A stretch of DNA of 64,000 nucleotides. Source: Desulfolinea sp964487745 (GTDB taxonomy: Bacteria > Chloroflexota > Anaerolineae > Anaerolineales > Villigracilaceae). A program made the position numbers and the translations under genes. The notes under the pieces are model-generated. The model searched no databases and had not been told where the DNA came from. It saw only the letters and a list, made by a program, of their open reading frames with translations. The stretch spans positions 20,276 through 84,275 of the forward strand of contig CAZASG010000012.1 in assembly GCA_964487745.1 (NCBI GenBank), given 5' to 3'. This document shows positions 1-8,514 of this stretch, piece by piece. The stretch's first letter is position 1. Each line of letters starts with the position of its first letter.

Positions 1-1
1 G

Positions 2-112
2 AATGACAAAACTCTCGATATAGATTGGGGTATTCCGGCAGGTGAAACACCATTCCTTTCACCAAAAGACCAGCAAGGTACACTCTTTGAAAAAGCGGAG
101 GTTTTTGAATAA
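2..112 (+). CDS. rfbC: dTDP-4-dehydrorhamnose 3,5-epimerase, C-terminal end only
   Basis: Reading frame open from the left edge and ending in TAA at 110-112, which overlaps the ATG of rfbB by one base (TAATG). The last 36 residues include IDWGIPAGE and LSPKDQQG, matching the C-terminal end of RfbC/RmlC epimerases (DW..P and LS.KD motifs). RmlC epimerises C3 and C5 of the 4-keto sugar in dTDP-L-rhamnose synthesis, so its place just before rfbB, rfbA and rfbD fits. The catalytic part lies outside the window. Confidence 0.85.
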   Translation, partial: NDKTLDIDWGIPAGETPFLSPKDQQGTLFEKAEVFE

Positions 113-1203
113 TGTATAAACGTATCCTTGTTACCGGCGGGGCAGGATTTATCGGCTCGAATTTTATTCGATACGTTCTGAATAATTACCTTGGGACATT
201 CATTGTAAATCTGGATTTATTAACTTATGCAGGAAGTTTGGAGAATTTGCGAGACTTACCTGCTCCTGAGCAATACGAATTCATCCAAGGCGATATTCGC
301 GATGGAGACTTGGTACGAAAACTCCTCGTGGATCATGAACTTGATTCCATTGTTCATTTTGCTGCCGAATCCCATGTCGATCGCTCCATTTTGGGACCAG
401 ACGCTTTTATCCAAACAAATATCATTGGCACATTCACGCTGCTTGAAGCAGCCCGTAAAGTCTGGCTCGAAGAAAAAGGCTTGGGAGTGGGGGATGTCCG
501 TTTTCATCATATCTCGACAGATGAAGTTTACGGCACCCTCGCACCTGATGACCCTGCTTTTGAAGAAAACACGCCTTACGCCCCTAACTCCCCCTATGCG
601 GCATCCAAAGCCAGCAGTGACCATCTGGTACGCTCCTACACCCATACTTATGGGTTGCCGACCACTATGACCAACTGCACCAATAATTATGGGCCTTATC
701 AGTTCCCTGAAAAACTCATCCCGTTGATGATCATGAACGCCCTCTCCGAAAAGGACTTGCCGATTTATGGTGATGGGCAGCAGATCCGTGATTGGCTCTA
801 TGTTGAAGATCACTGTGAAGCGATCTGGCAGGTTTTGCAAAATGGACGTAATGGCGAAAGCTACTGCATTGGCGGAAACAACCAACCTGCCAACCTTGAA
901 ATCGTGGATTCCATCTGTGCCATTCTTGATAAAAAACGCTCTCGCTCTTCAGAGAAACCTCATGCAGAATTGAAAACCTTTGTTCAGGACCGTCCGGGGC
1001 ATGACCGGCGTTATGCGATGAAAATAGATAAGATCAAAGAAGAACTGGGCTGGGAGCCGAAGCACAACCTGAAAGATGGCTTGGAAAAAACAGTCTCCTG
1101 GTATCTGGAAGCAGGTGAGTGGATTCGAAAGATTAGCAAGGAAAAAGAATACCAATCCTGGATGGATAAAAATTATGCAGAACGTGTGGAGGCTTCAAAA
1201 TGA
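112..1203 (+). CDS. rfbB: dTDP-glucose 4,6-dehydratase
   Basis: 363 residues, full length for RmlB. It converts dTDP-glucose to dTDP-4-keto-6-deoxyglucose using bound NAD, the second step towards dTDP-L-rhamnose for cell-surface polysaccharide. The N-terminal Rossmann motif is GGAGFIGSNF; the catalytic region shows HISTDEVYG followed by the short-chain dehydrogenase YxxxK motif in SPYAASKASSDHL. NCTNNYGPYQFPEKLIPL and GDGQQIRDWLYVEDH are typical RmlB blocks. It begins in a one-base overlap with rfbC and its stop overlaps the rfbA start (ATGA), so the four genes are one translationally coupled operon. Confidence 0.97.
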   Translation: MYKRILVTGGAGFIGSNFIRYVLNNYLGTFIVNLDLLTYAGSLENLRDLPAPEQYEFIQGDIRDGDLVRKLLVDHELDSIVHFAAESHVDRSILGPDAFIQTNIIGTFTLLEAARKVWLEEKGLGVGDVRFHHISTDEVYGTLAPDDPAFEENTPYAPNSPYAASKASSDHLVRSYTHTYGLPTTMTNCTNNYGPYQFPEKLIPLMIMNALSEKDLPIYGDGQQIRDWLYVEDHCEAIWQVLQNGRNGESYCIGGNNQPANLEIVDSICAILDKKRSRSSEKPHAELKTFVQDRPGHDRRYAMKIDKIKEELGWEPKHNLKDGLEKTVSWYLEAGEWIRKISKEKEYQSWMDKNYAERVEASK

Positions 1204-2072
1204 AAGGCATTATTTTAGCAGGTGGCAAGGGGACACGCCTGTATCCCCTCACACAAGCAATCAGTAAGCAGCTTTTACCTGTTTATGACAAACCGATGAT
1301 CTATTATCCGCTCTCAATGTTGATGTTGGCGGGTATCCGTGAAATTTTAGTGATCAGTACGCCAAGTGATCTCCCAGCCTTCGACCGGTTACTGGGAGAC
1401 GGTTCTCGTTGGGGATTAAAGTTCGAGTACGCTGAGCAAGCCGAACCACGAGGGCTCGCGGACGCCTTCATCATTGGTGAAACCTTTATCGGTAATAGTC
1501 CGGTTGCGCTCATCTTGGGCGATAATATTTTCTTCGGGACCAACATCCCAAGGGAGTTGCGTTCTGCTGCCGAGCAGGGTGAGGGAGCGACGATCTTTGC
1601 TTATCCTGTCCGCGACCCGGAGCGTTATGGTGTGATCGAATTTGACGAAAATGGAAAGGCGATTAGCCTTGAAGAAAAGCCTGAAAAACCGCGCTCGAAT
1701 TTCGCCATCCCTGGCTTATATTTCTACGATCAGCGTGTGGTTGAATTTGCAAAAGCGCTTGAACCCTCTACGCGCGGTGAGATTGAGATCACTGACCTGA
1801 ATAGAATTTATCTCGAAATGGGACAGCTCCACGTAAAACAGCTTGGACGGGGTACAGCCTGGCTCGATGCGGGCAAGCACGAAGCCCTTTTACAGGCGGC
1901 AAACTTTGTGCAGGCGGTTGAGGAGCGCCAAGGTGTGATGATTTCTTGCCCTGAAGAGATCGCCTATCGGATGAATTATATTTCGCTTGAAGATTTGGGC
2001 GCATTGGCGGAAAAATACCCCAACAGCTACGGTGAGTATTTGGCTCGCTTGGCATCTGGCGAAATTCAATGA
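1200..2072 (+). CDS. rfbA: glucose-1-phosphate thymidylyltransferase
   Basis: 290 residues, normal for RmlA. It makes dTDP-glucose from glucose-1-phosphate and dTTP, the entry step of the rhamnose pathway. The signature nucleotidyltransferase motif GGKGTRLYPLT is at residues 8-18, followed by SKQLLPVYDKPMIYYPLS. The metal/sugar-binding blocks LILGDNIFFG, VIEFDENG, EKPEKPRSNFA and GTAWLDAGKHEALLQA are all present. The start ATG overlaps the rfbB stop by four bases and the stop overlaps rfbD in the same way. No missing key residues seen. Confidence 0.97.
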   Translation: MKGIILAGGKGTRLYPLTQAISKQLLPVYDKPMIYYPLSMLMLAGIREILVISTPSDLPAFDRLLGDGSRWGLKFEYAEQAEPRGLADAFIIGETFIGNSPVALILGDNIFFGTNIPRELRSAAEQGEGATIFAYPVRDPERYGVIEFDENGKAISLEEKPEKPRSNFAIPGLYFYDQRVVEFAKALEPSTRGEIEITDLNRIYLEMGQLHVKQLGRGTAWLDAGKHEALLQAANFVQAVEERQGVMISCPEEIAYRMNYISLEDLGALAEKYPNSYGEYLARLASGEIQ

Positions 2073-2938
2073 AGCTCTTGCTTTTGGGCAATACAGGGCA
2101 GCTAGGCTCGGATCTACAAGAATTTTTGCCACGATTGGGAACTCTGAGAGGGTTGGATTACCCTGAAATAGATATGGCAGATGTAGACTCCATTCGGACT
2201 GTGGTACGTGATGCCGCTCCGGATGTGATCATCAACGCCACAGCCTACACTGCTGTTGACCGCGCCGAACGTGAACCGGAGCTTGCTCTGCGGATCAATG
2301 GGCAGGGTCCCGGTTTTTTAGCCGAAGAGGCGCGACGCTGCAATGCTTTGTTGATCCATTACTCAACAGATTATGTTTTCAACGGAAAAAAGGATAAGCC
2401 CTATCTTGAGAATGATTTGACATCACCTTTAGGCATATATGGGCAATCCAAATTGGAGGGAGAGAAAGCCGTCCAACAAGTACATGCCAATTATCTTATC
2501 TTTCGCACGAGTTGGGTATACAGCCTGCGGAATGACAGCGGTTTTGTAAAAAAGGTCTTGCAATGGTCGCGCCAGCATGAGACCTTACGCATCGTCGACG
2601 ACCAGATCAGCTCACCAACCTGGTCGCGGATGCTAGCTGAGATGACGGTAAAAGTGTTGGAAAAAGGCACAAACTACATCCAAGAGCGGCAAGGTTTATA
2701 TCATCTGGCTGGCGCGGGCTATACCAGCCGCTATGAGTGGGCGAAAATAATCCTGGCTTTAGATCCTAATAGAGAAGAGCAAACAGCACATCAGATTTTG
2801 CCTGCCAAAAGCATAGATTTTCCAACCCCTGCACAGCGCCCTGCTTTTTCAGCAATGGATTGTTCGCTATTTGAAGAGACTTTTGAAATAGAGATACCTG
2901 CTTGGGAAGAAAGCCTTCGCGAAGCAATGATAGTATAA
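2069..2938 (+). CDS. rfbD: dTDP-4-dehydrorhamnose reductase
   Basis: 289 residues. RmlD reduces dTDP-4-keto-L-rhamnose with NAD(P)H, the last step to dTDP-L-rhamnose. The N-terminal Rossmann motif is GNTGQLGSDL; INATAYTAVDRAE, STDYVFNG and YGQSKLEGEKA (YxxxK catalytic pair) are the family hallmarks, and FRTSWVYS follows. It is the last gene of the rfbC-B-A-D operon, coupled to rfbA by an ATGA overlap and followed at once by a rho-independent terminator. Confidence 0.96.
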   Translation: MKLLLLGNTGQLGSDLQEFLPRLGTLRGLDYPEIDMADVDSIRTVVRDAAPDVIINATAYTAVDRAEREPELALRINGQGPGFLAEEARRCNALLIHYSTDYVFNGKKDKPYLENDLTSPLGIYGQSKLEGEKAVQQVHANYLIFRTSWVYSLRNDSGFVKKVLQWSRQHETLRIVDDQISSPTWSRMLAEMTVKVLEKGTNYIQERQGLYHLAGAGYTSRYEWAKIILALDPNREEQTAHQILPAKSIDFPTPAQRPAFSAMDCSLFEETFEIEIPAWEESLREAMIV

Positions 2939-2963
2939 AAGAAAAGACAACCAAGATTAAAAA

Positions 2964-2990
2964 GAAAAGGCCGCTATTCAGCGGCTTTTT
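2964..2990 (+). terminator. rho-independent terminator of the rfb operon
   Basis: Stem GCCGCT (2970-2975), loop ATTC, stem AGCGGC (2980-2985), followed by TTTTT, 26 bases after the rfbD stop. The hairpin is identical in sequence to the one downstream of tRNA-Glu at 6057-6072. It may also end the minus-strand ABC operon, since an A-run precedes it. Confidence 0.85.
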
Positions 2991-3040
2991 CACTTGTGCC
3001 CCGAAGAAGACCTGTTCTGAACCATATCCTTCCTCAAAAT
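2970..3040 (-). repeat. second copy of terminator plus degenerate tRNA 3' end
   Basis: The 20 bases at 2970-2989 are identical to 6057-6076, and after four mostly different bases TTGTGCCCC (2995-3003) matches 6082-6090, which is the 3' end of tRNA-Glu. Read on the minus strand, a GGTTC-like TpsiC remnant lies just before it near 3030-3034. The whole looks like a decayed tRNA 3' end with its terminator, in the same orientation as the real copy at 6051-6156, with the ABC-2 operon between the two copies. Confidence 0.45.
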
Positions 3041-3166
3041 CAAGTGCTATGAGGGTCATTTTCTATAAATATTCTACCCCGTTTTCCCAGCTAATGGAAA
3101 AATTGAGACCTAAAAGCATCTTTTCAAATGATTTTGGCCAGTCGCTGATGCGGAGACTTTTTACAG

Positions 3167-3967
3167 TTAAAGCGAGTCCAACATGCCAGAAACCATACTT
3201 TTTCTTTCAAGCACGCGGAACATGAGATAACCAATCATGACATAAAGAATACCTATCAATACCTCGCCATAGATTAATGAAGATATTGATGCCCAGTCCG
3301 CGCCACTGAGAGCTGCGCGAGCAGCCATGATCCCACGCGTCATTGGCAAGCTATAAGAGATGTTCTGGAGAAATTCAGGAAGTGCACTTACTGGGAAATT
3401 AGCTCCTACAAATATGTACAAAGATAGACTTAAGGTAGATGTGATCATCCAGCCATCCCGGCTTATAAGAGAAACGCTTCCCATGATGAAGCCCATACCG
3501 CTGGTTGTAAATGCAGTAATCAGCATACAGAATAGAACTAAAAGAACGTTAGTGTTTGACATATCAAGATCAAAAACAAAGACAGCAACTGGGAGATAAA
3601 CCGCCACGGTAATGAAGCTGTCGAGAATATGAAAAAGAGCACGTCCTAGAAAAATCGGTGCACGAGGTGCAGGGCTACCCAATAAGTAAGACAGAGCACC
3701 AAACTGACGTTCATTCCCAACAGTCATGGAAATCCCCCCAACACCATTGGTAGCTGGAACCAACAAAATATTGCCGATAACGATGTAGGCAGGGTCATCC
3801 AGACCCACAAATTTTCCCATAAATACAAAGAAAAGCATGGAAAAGAAGGTGAACCCGAATTTACTAACAAAATAATTGAAGGGTCTGCTCCATGCAAATA
3901 GTGCTCGATATGCAAACCAAGCCTGGATGAAATATAAACGAGTGTAGCGCACAACAAGACGGGTCAT
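3167..3967 (-). CDS. ABC-2 type transporter permease (second)
   Basis: 266 residues with about six hydrophobic segments (for example VIGNILLVPATNGVG, ILDSFITVAVYLPVAVFVF, VLLVLFCMLITAFTTSGMG and a C-terminal VLIGILYVMIGYLMF). It matches the ABC-2 membrane family used for export of drugs, lipids or polysaccharides. The ATG overlaps the stop of the upstream permease (ATGA at 3964-3967), so the two permeases are translationally coupled and probably form a heterodimeric channel driven by the ATPase at 4752-5735. Substrate is not identifiable from sequence; polysaccharide export is possible given the rfb operon beside it, but that operon is on the other strand. Confidence 0.85.
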   Translation of the reverse strand: MTRLVVRYTRLYFIQAWFAYRALFAWSRPFNYFVSKFGFTFFSMLFFVFMGKFVGLDDPAYIVIGNILLVPATNGVGGISMTVGNERQFGALSYLLGSPAPRAPIFLGRALFHILDSFITVAVYLPVAVFVFDLDMSNTNVLLVLFCMLITAFTTSGMGFIMGSVSLISRDGWMITSTLSLSLYIFVGANFPVSALPEFLQNISYSLPMTRGIMAARAALSGADWASISSLIYGEVLIGILYVMIGYLMFRVLERKSMVSGMLDSL

Positions 3968-4752
3968 ATTGAGCTCATCTCTCCTGTGACACGGATACGG
4001 TCATGCACCTTATCTTCAAGCCAGCGAGCTAACCCCCAGAAAAACAGGGATAAGATTATTGCCATGCTCCATGGTTTCCAAAAAGTTGCCATGGATTGAA
4101 TACCGAAGAGCGCGGCGTATAGTGCTTCTAATGACCAGCGAACAGGGAAGATCATAGAAACCGCTTGCATCCAATTTGGCAAGATGCTGATAGGAAACAT
4201 AAATCCACAAATTAGTGGTATTGGGATTTCCAAGAATTCAACAATTGAGCTAGCAAGTCTGGACCAAATCAGGAAATTTGCCAGAAAAACGCCAATACTC
4301 CACATACCAAATAGGAGAAGCACTAGAGATATTGCAGCACCTGGGAAATTGACTCTGCTAAAAGAATAATCAAATATGAGCATGGCAGCTATGAGCGCCA
4401 TGGCCATACTGGAAAGCCCGGCAATAACATTGGTAAAGGTGCGGATGGCTTCCACAACACTAAGGGAAGTGGGACTGCCAACAATTAACTCCAATGTGCC
4501 ATCACGTCGGTCTCGACTAATGTCAAAAGTTGATGAAAAAACCAGGCCGCTCCACATTCCTAATAATCCGCCACCAATCACAGTGTAAACCAAATCCGGC
4601 TTCTCATTTTCTGCAACACGCGAAAGAACCATCCCAACTCCACTAAAAATTGCAGGTTGTAAGAAAAAGAGCATCGAAGAATACAGGTTGAATGTTCGCA
4701 CACGAAATTGAACACTCATCTGGCGAAGGAATAATCGAAGAAAGTGCCTCAT
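3964..4752 (-). CDS. ABC-2 type transporter permease (first)
   Basis: 262 residues with six predicted membrane segments, and an ABC-2 type conserved region FSSTFDISRDRRDGTLELIVGS (the RD..GTLE block joins the coupling helix to the ATPase). The C-terminal EMPIPL-like stretch, here EFLEIPIPLICGFMFPISILP, is the typical ABC-2 signature before the last two helices. The ATG overlaps the ATPase stop by one base (TAATG) and the stop overlaps the next permease by four bases. Works with the ATPase and the second permease as one exporter. Confidence 0.85.
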   Translation of the reverse strand: MRHFLRLFLRQMSVQFRVRTFNLYSSMLFFLQPAIFSGVGMVLSRVAENEKPDLVYTVIGGGLLGMWSGLVFSSTFDISRDRRDGTLELIVGSPTSLSVVEAIRTFTNVIAGLSSMAMALIAAMLIFDYSFSRVNFPGAAISLVLLLFGMWSIGVFLANFLIWSRLASSIVEFLEIPIPLICGFMFPISILPNWMQAVSMIFPVRWSLEALYAALFGIQSMATFWKPWSMAIILSLFFWGLARWLEDKVHDRIRVTGEMSSI

Positions 4753-5735
4753 TAGCCCTGTTCTCCTTGAATGATGGATACGTAGACATCTTCTAGTGTT
4801 TGCCTGCGGACTTCCAGGCCTTGTATTTGTTGTTTACTTAAATAGCCTGTTAGTAATTCCATCACAGATTCTGGTTCAGATGTACGGATGGAGATCTGTT
4901 TGTTAGGGTGTGCATCTGTCACTTCTAGCTCCATGCGTCCATTTAGCTTCTGGAGCTGTTCCTGAACTAGCATGAGATTCTTGCTTGCTATTTCAATAGC
5001 AATTAGAGTATCGCCGCTGATCCGTTTTTTTAGAGCATCAGGGGTATCCAATTCAACAATTTGACCTTTTTTAATAATCGCAATACGATCACAAAGCTCT
5101 TCAGCTTCTGCCATGTAATGGGTTGTTAGCAAGATTGTTTTGCCCCGATCAATTAGTTCTTTTACCGTTTTTCGTAGTTCGCGAGCGCCTACAGGATCAA
5201 TACCAACAGTTGGTTCATCAAGGAAAATCAATTCCGGATCATGAAGTAGAGCTCGTGCCAAGTGCAAGCGTTGTTGCATCCCACTAGAGTATGTTTCTAC
5301 TCGGTCTTCGCCTCGATCTGATAAGCCAACAATTTCAAGAAGTTCGGTAATGCGCTTTTTTGTTACGGATGGTTCTAGTGCATAGAGCTCTGCAAAATAT
5401 TTGAGATTGTCCAAGGCACTCAGACGGCCATATAATCCCCGTGCTCCGCCAAAGGTAAAGCCGATATGTTTTCGCAGAGCGAGGGTTTCTTTCACAATAT
5501 CCATACCGAGAATGGATGCTCTACCTGTTGTGGGTAATAAAAGAGTCGAGAGCATCTTGATCGTGGTTGTCTTTCCTGCCCCGTTTGGGCCTAATAAACC
5601 AAACAACTCCCCTTTACGTACATTGAAAGAAACGTCTTCTACGGCAAGTGTTGTTTTGGTCTTACCGCTCCAGAAACCAACCCTTGTTTTAAATTCTTTA
5701 CATAGCTTTTTGGCTTCAATAGCATAACCGCTCAT
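4752..5735 (-). CDS. ABC transporter ATP-binding protein (DrrA/CcmA-like exporter)
   Basis: 327 residues. Walker A GPNGAGKTTTIK near residue 50, Q-loop region, ABC signature YSSGMQQRLHLARAL, Walker B LIFLDEPTVGIDPVGA and H-loop LLTTHYMAEAEELCDRI are all intact, followed by the about 80-residue C-terminal extension seen in the daunorubicin-resistance/natA class. Energises the two ABC-2 permeases that follow in the same overlapping operon. A GGAGAG ribosome-binding site sits before the ATG. Efflux of an unknown substrate is the safest call. Confidence 0.92.
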   Translation of the reverse strand: MSGYAIEAKKLCKEFKTRVGFWSGKTKTTLAVEDVSFNVRKGELFGLLGPNGAGKTTTIKMLSTLLLPTTGRASILGMDIVKETLALRKHIGFTFGGARGLYGRLSALDNLKYFAELYALEPSVTKKRITELLEIVGLSDRGEDRVETYSSGMQQRLHLARALLHDPELIFLDEPTVGIDPVGARELRKTVKELIDRGKTILLTTHYMAEAEELCDRIAIIKKGQIVELDTPDALKKRISGDTLIAIEIASKNLMLVQEQLQKLNGRMELEVTDAHPNKQISIRTSEPESVMELLTGYLSKQQIQGLEVRRQTLEDVYVSIIQGEQG

Positions 5736-6050
5736 CTTTTATCTCTCCAAATTTGTGAAGTACTTATTCAGGGTTGACCCTCTAAAGCTGGTTACATTTA
5801 CACATTATTTTACCAGCCTGATTCACAAAACCGATATTCTGCGAGCAAAAACGTGTTTCTATCGACTTTCTGTTATGTGCTCTTTGGATGATATTGAGCG
5901 CTTACAAGGTTTTTGTGATCTTAGTTAGGCTGTTTAAGAAATGAAAAGTCATTGTAACTAGGACGAAGACTCGAACCGCTATTTTGTGCATTTTTATGGT
6001 TTTCGGTAGTAAAGAGGTGGTTTGCAGGGGAAAAATAACAAAAAGGAATC
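5736..6050. other. intergenic region upstream of the ABC operon
   Basis: AT-rich, no credible reading frame. It must hold the promoter of the ABC-2 operon (minus strand). A short inverted repeat AGGGT-TG-ACCCT lies at 5770-5781, about 35 bases before the ATPase start, in a position suited to an operator. Near 5962-5980 the minus strand contains GGTTCGAGTC, like a TpsiC loop, but no cloverleaf could be built around it. Confidence 0.4.
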
Positions 6051-6080
6051 AAAAAAGCCGCTATTCAGCGGCTTTTAAAA
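6051..6080 (-). terminator. terminator of tRNA-Glu
   Basis: On the minus strand, starting four bases after the tRNA 3' end: hairpin of GCCGCT/AGCGGC arms with a GAAT loop (6057-6072) followed by six T residues (complement of 6051-6056). Sequence of the hairpin equals the rfb terminator at 2970-2985. Confidence 0.85.
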
Positions 6081-6083
6081 TTG

Positions 6084-6156
6084 TGCCCCCACGGGGATTC
6101 GAACCCCGGTCTTGACCTTGAAAGGGTCACGTCCTGGTCCCCTAGACGATGGGGGC
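6084..6156 (-). tRNA. tRNA-Glu (anticodon UUC)
   Basis: 73-nt cloverleaf on the minus strand. Acceptor GCCCCCA pairs with TGGGGGC, D arm contains GTCTAGGGG, the anticodon stem-loop is TGACC-CTTTCAA-GGTCA with UUC at the anticodon position, and the T arm is CGGGG-TTCGAAT-CCCCG. The discriminator is A; CCA is not encoded (CAA follows). It has its own promoter at 6177-6205 and terminator at 6051-6080, so it is a single-gene unit. Confidence 0.96.
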
Positions 6157-6176
6157 TTAAAAATCAAGCGAGCAGA

Positions 6177-6205
6177 ATTCTAACATTCCATGCCTGATAG
6201 GTCAA
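6177..6205 (-). promoter_or_regulatory. promoter of tRNA-Glu
   Basis: Minus strand: TTGACC (complement of 6200-6205), 17-base spacer, TAGAAT (complement of 6177-6182), placed about 20 bases before the mature tRNA 5' end. Close to the sigma-70 consensus in both boxes and in spacing. Confidence 0.8.
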
Positions 6206-6227
6206 GCAATCTGTTGAATTAAATTGA

Positions 6228-6776
6228 CTATTTTTCATCATCTCGGCGTTGGTTAAGTAAACCAAGCAAATCGACCTGTTTTCGGTTGAAAAGAACGACC
6301 GGCGATTCAATTTTGAGCGTAGGAATCAAGATCCCTGTGATGTTCGCGTCATAGAGTGGAATAAAGTCTCGCGTTCCCTCCATCATCAACACTCTGAAGT
6401 CAAAACGTCCTTGCCATTCAAGGTGTCCTTCTATCTCATAATTTTGTGTGGTCACAAAAACGGGATACTGGGAGGTTTGTACATAGCCGCCGCGCGCCAG
6501 AGCCTGTGGGCCAATATCTTCATCGCGGCTTAGGCAGATCACAAAAAGACGTTCTTTTGCCAACCGGATGACCTCGAAGTGATCTGCCAACTTAGTCGGC
6601 ATATGAATGCGTGCCAAACGGGCATCATGGATTTCCATAAAGGAAGAGTTGGGATTGTTCAACATCCCAATAATGCCCGTATTTGAAACCATCGTCTTAC
6701 CCACAACACGATAGCTGGTTGTGAGCATATCTACAGATACAAAGCGATGCGTACGTGGGGAAGTAGAAGGGGACAT
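6228..6776 (-). CDS. conserved hypothetical protein, DUF6812-like
   Basis: 182 residues, soluble, no signal peptide or membrane helix. The first half (FVSVDMLTTSYRVVGKTM ... IGMLNNPNSSFMEIHDARLARI) looks like the small beta-rich domain found in Chloroflexota proteins of unknown role, and the second half (FVICLSRDEDIG ... YPVFVTTQNYEIEGHLEW) seems to repeat a similar fold. Strong ribosome-binding site AAGGAGG five bases before the ATG. Third gene after lepB on the same strand with a 15-base gap, so probably cotranscribed. Function unknown; family assignment is from memory of sequence pattern. Confidence 0.6.
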   Translation of the reverse strand: MSPSTSPRTHRFVSVDMLTTSYRVVGKTMVSNTGIIGMLNNPNSSFMEIHDARLARIHMPTKLADHFEVIRLAKERLFVICLSRDEDIGPQALARGGYVQTSQYPVFVTTQNYEIEGHLEWQGRFDFRVLMMEGTRDFIPLYDANITGILIPTLKIESPVVLFNRKQVDLLGLLNQRRDDEK

Positions 6777-6791
6777 TTTTCCTCCTTAGAG

Positions 6792-7085
6792 TTATCTGTT
6801 TGTTGTGGCGGGAGGGACGTTATTGCCTCTGCGGGATGAAGCTTGTGTGTTTTCATTGCGTGAAGAAGTTTTCCCAGCGCTTGGGTTCAACAACATGGTT
6901 AGCCATGAAATAGCACGCTGGTCGTATTCCCGTTTTCCGCAAAGATCACAAACCCAAGCGGGGAAATTGGGTACGGTAATTAACTCTTCTTTCAGCCAGG
7001 TAAAATACGTCACATATTGCGGACGCACAATGCCTGCCTGGCATTCTTTACAAGGATACGAATCGGGTAATGTTGTTTTGGTCAT
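6792..7085 (-). CDS. YgiT-type zinc-finger protein
   Basis: 97 residues. Two CxxC pairs, CKECQAG near residue 12 and CDLCGKREYD near residue 46, are spaced as in MqsA/YgiT-type zinc-binding domains; the FPAWVCDLCG context is typical. The DNA-binding HTH half of MqsA is absent; the C-terminus is a Ser/Asn/Arg-rich tail. The ATG lies one base after the lepB stop, so it is translationally coupled to lepB. It is not paired with an obvious toxin here, so a toxin-antitoxin role is doubtful. Confidence 0.7.
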   Translation of the reverse strand: MTKTTLPDSYPCKECQAGIVRPQYVTYFTWLKEELITVPNFPAWVCDLCGKREYDQRAISWLTMLLNPSAGKTSSRNENTQASSRRGNNVPPATTNR

Positions 7086-7086
7086 T

Positions 7087-7692
7087 TTATTGGGTGTTGG
7101 CTAAAACGATTTGTACATGTTCAATAAGGTCCCAATCTGGTGGGGGCCAATAAACAAGAACAGCTTTCCCTATGATATTGTCCATAGGAACCGCTCCCCA
7201 TGAATGAGAATCAGAAGAATTATTACGATTATCTCCTAAAACAAAAAGTTGCTCTTGTGGCACGATCCAGGTGCCTACATATTGTGGAGAGGCTGCGATA
7301 TAGGGTTCATCCAATAGGTTGCCGTTGACCGTAACTTCGCCGTTGATAATATTAACCTCATCACCGGGTAAGCCAACGACACGTTTGATAAAATCCTTGT
7401 CAGGGTTTACAGGAAAGTGAAAAACAACAATATCGCCATAACCAGGCAATTCTGAGCGATACGCCATTTTATTGACCAAAACATATTGCCCATCGTCCAA
7501 AGTTGGGCGCATACTAAAGCCTTCAACCAATACTCGTGCTGTCAGAGCGTTGATCCCTAAAAATAGAACAACTGATAAAATGATCGTTTCAAGGAGGTCA
7601 AGAATAAACCGCCAAAAACTTCCCTTTTCTTCATTTTTTTCTTCAATAGGCGTTGTAGGAATTTCGTTTTCTGCAACTTCTGGAATGTTCAA
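7087..7692 (-). CDS. lepB: signal peptidase I
   Basis: 201 residues, single N-terminal membrane helix (about residues 28-50) and a periplasmic-type catalytic domain. Catalytic Ser60 is in GFSMRPTL and the general base Lys103 in DFIKRVVGLPGDEV; the box E motif LGDNRNNSSDSHSWG follows. Cleaves signal peptides of secreted proteins and lipoprotein-free exports. The start is UUG at 7690-7692, seven bases after GGAGG; no ATG fits. A TATAAT-like box lies at 7721-7726 on this strand but without a clear -35. Confidence 0.95.
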   Translation of the reverse strand: MNIPEVAENEIPTTPIEEKNEEKGSFWRFILDLLETIILSVVLFLGINALTARVLVEGFSMRPTLDDGQYVLVNKMAYRSELPGYGDIVVFHFPVNPDKDFIKRVVGLPGDEVNIINGEVTVNGNLLDEPYIAASPQYVGTWIVPQEQLFVLGDNRNNSSDSHSWGAVPMDNIIGKAVLVYWPPPDWDLIEHVQIVLANTQ

Positions 7693-7731
7693 AAAATGCC
7701 TCCATTACTTGACAAGAGGCATTATACTGCA

Positions 7732-8514
7732 TTATCTTTCTGGCGTGCGTCCCCAACAATAGTGCGTCGGTACGTATAAAATCCGCTCCCCATTTTCCCG
7801 CGCCAACTTGTCTAATATCTTCATTTTTTGGATGCGTTCATCCGGAATATTTCCCGCCAGATCAGCTTCAAGTGTTGCCCATTCAAGTGCCCATTCTTCA
7901 GCACTAAACGACTCAGACGCGGATGTTGAAATTGCTCCCGCTTCAACGATCTCAATGCCTGCCCCATAAAAAAGTTCTGCCAAATCTGCCGCCCCGATAG
8001 CAGGATTTGCCCCCTGTGCACGCAGGGCGTCACGCTGCCATTCGCCGAGTTCTGTGAGCGCGGCAGGCTTGTCCACACGTTGGGAATAGTCTGGTTCTGC
8101 AAAAGCGATGATATGTCCACCGGCACGAGCGATGCGTAGCATTTCGCCCAAGGCACGTTTCGGCGTAGGTAGCCAGAGCAGCAGGAAGTGGCAAAAAACG
8201 ATATCGAAGCTGGCATCTGCGTAAGGGAGAGAGAATGCGTCCGCACAGGTAAGGGGAGATGTCGGGGCGTGGATTTGTGCTTCTTTAAGGGAAGCAAGTT
8301 GAATATCGAGTCCGTGAACGGGGAGGTCAATTGTTGAGAGAATTGCCCCCGTGCCGCATCCGACTTCAAGAACGCGATGTGATCCATCTAATCCGATCTC
8401 ACTAAAAATATGTTCGCGTAAGTCGCGCGACCAGTTGGCTTGTTGTTGGTAGCGTTGATGCCATCCCCCCTTTAATTCTCCCGCGTTTTTGTGGAGGGGT
8501 GAGAACGTTGTCAT
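7732..8514 (-). CDS. class I SAM-dependent methyltransferase
   Basis: 260 residues from the ATG at 8512-8514, which overlaps the stop of the phosphatase gene (ATGA); a longer frame would run 63 bases into that gene. The SAM-binding motif I is VLEVGCGTGAIL, motif II is near LTCADAFSLPYADASFDIVFCHFLLLWL, followed by LGEMLRIARAGGHIIAFAEPDY, all typical of UbiE/BioC-like methyltransferases (Methyltransf_11). Substrate unknown. Linked with the tyrosine phosphatase and PilZ genes by overlaps. Confidence 0.88.
   Translation of the reverse strand: MTTFSPLHKNAGELKGGWHQRYQQQANWSRDLREHIFSEIGLDGSHRVLEVGCGTGAILSTIDLPVHGLDIQLASLKEAQIHAPTSPLTCADAFSLPYADASFDIVFCHFLLLWLPTPKRALGEMLRIARAGGHIIAFAEPDYSQRVDKPAALTELGEWQRDALRAQGANPAIGAADLAELFYGAGIEIVEAGAISTSASESFSAEEWALEWATLEADLAGNIPDERIQKMKILDKLARENGERILYVPTHYCWGRTPER

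Noticed and set aside
5955..5990. tRNA-like GGTTCGAGTC on the minus strand
   Set aside because: No acceptor or anticodon stems could be paired around it.
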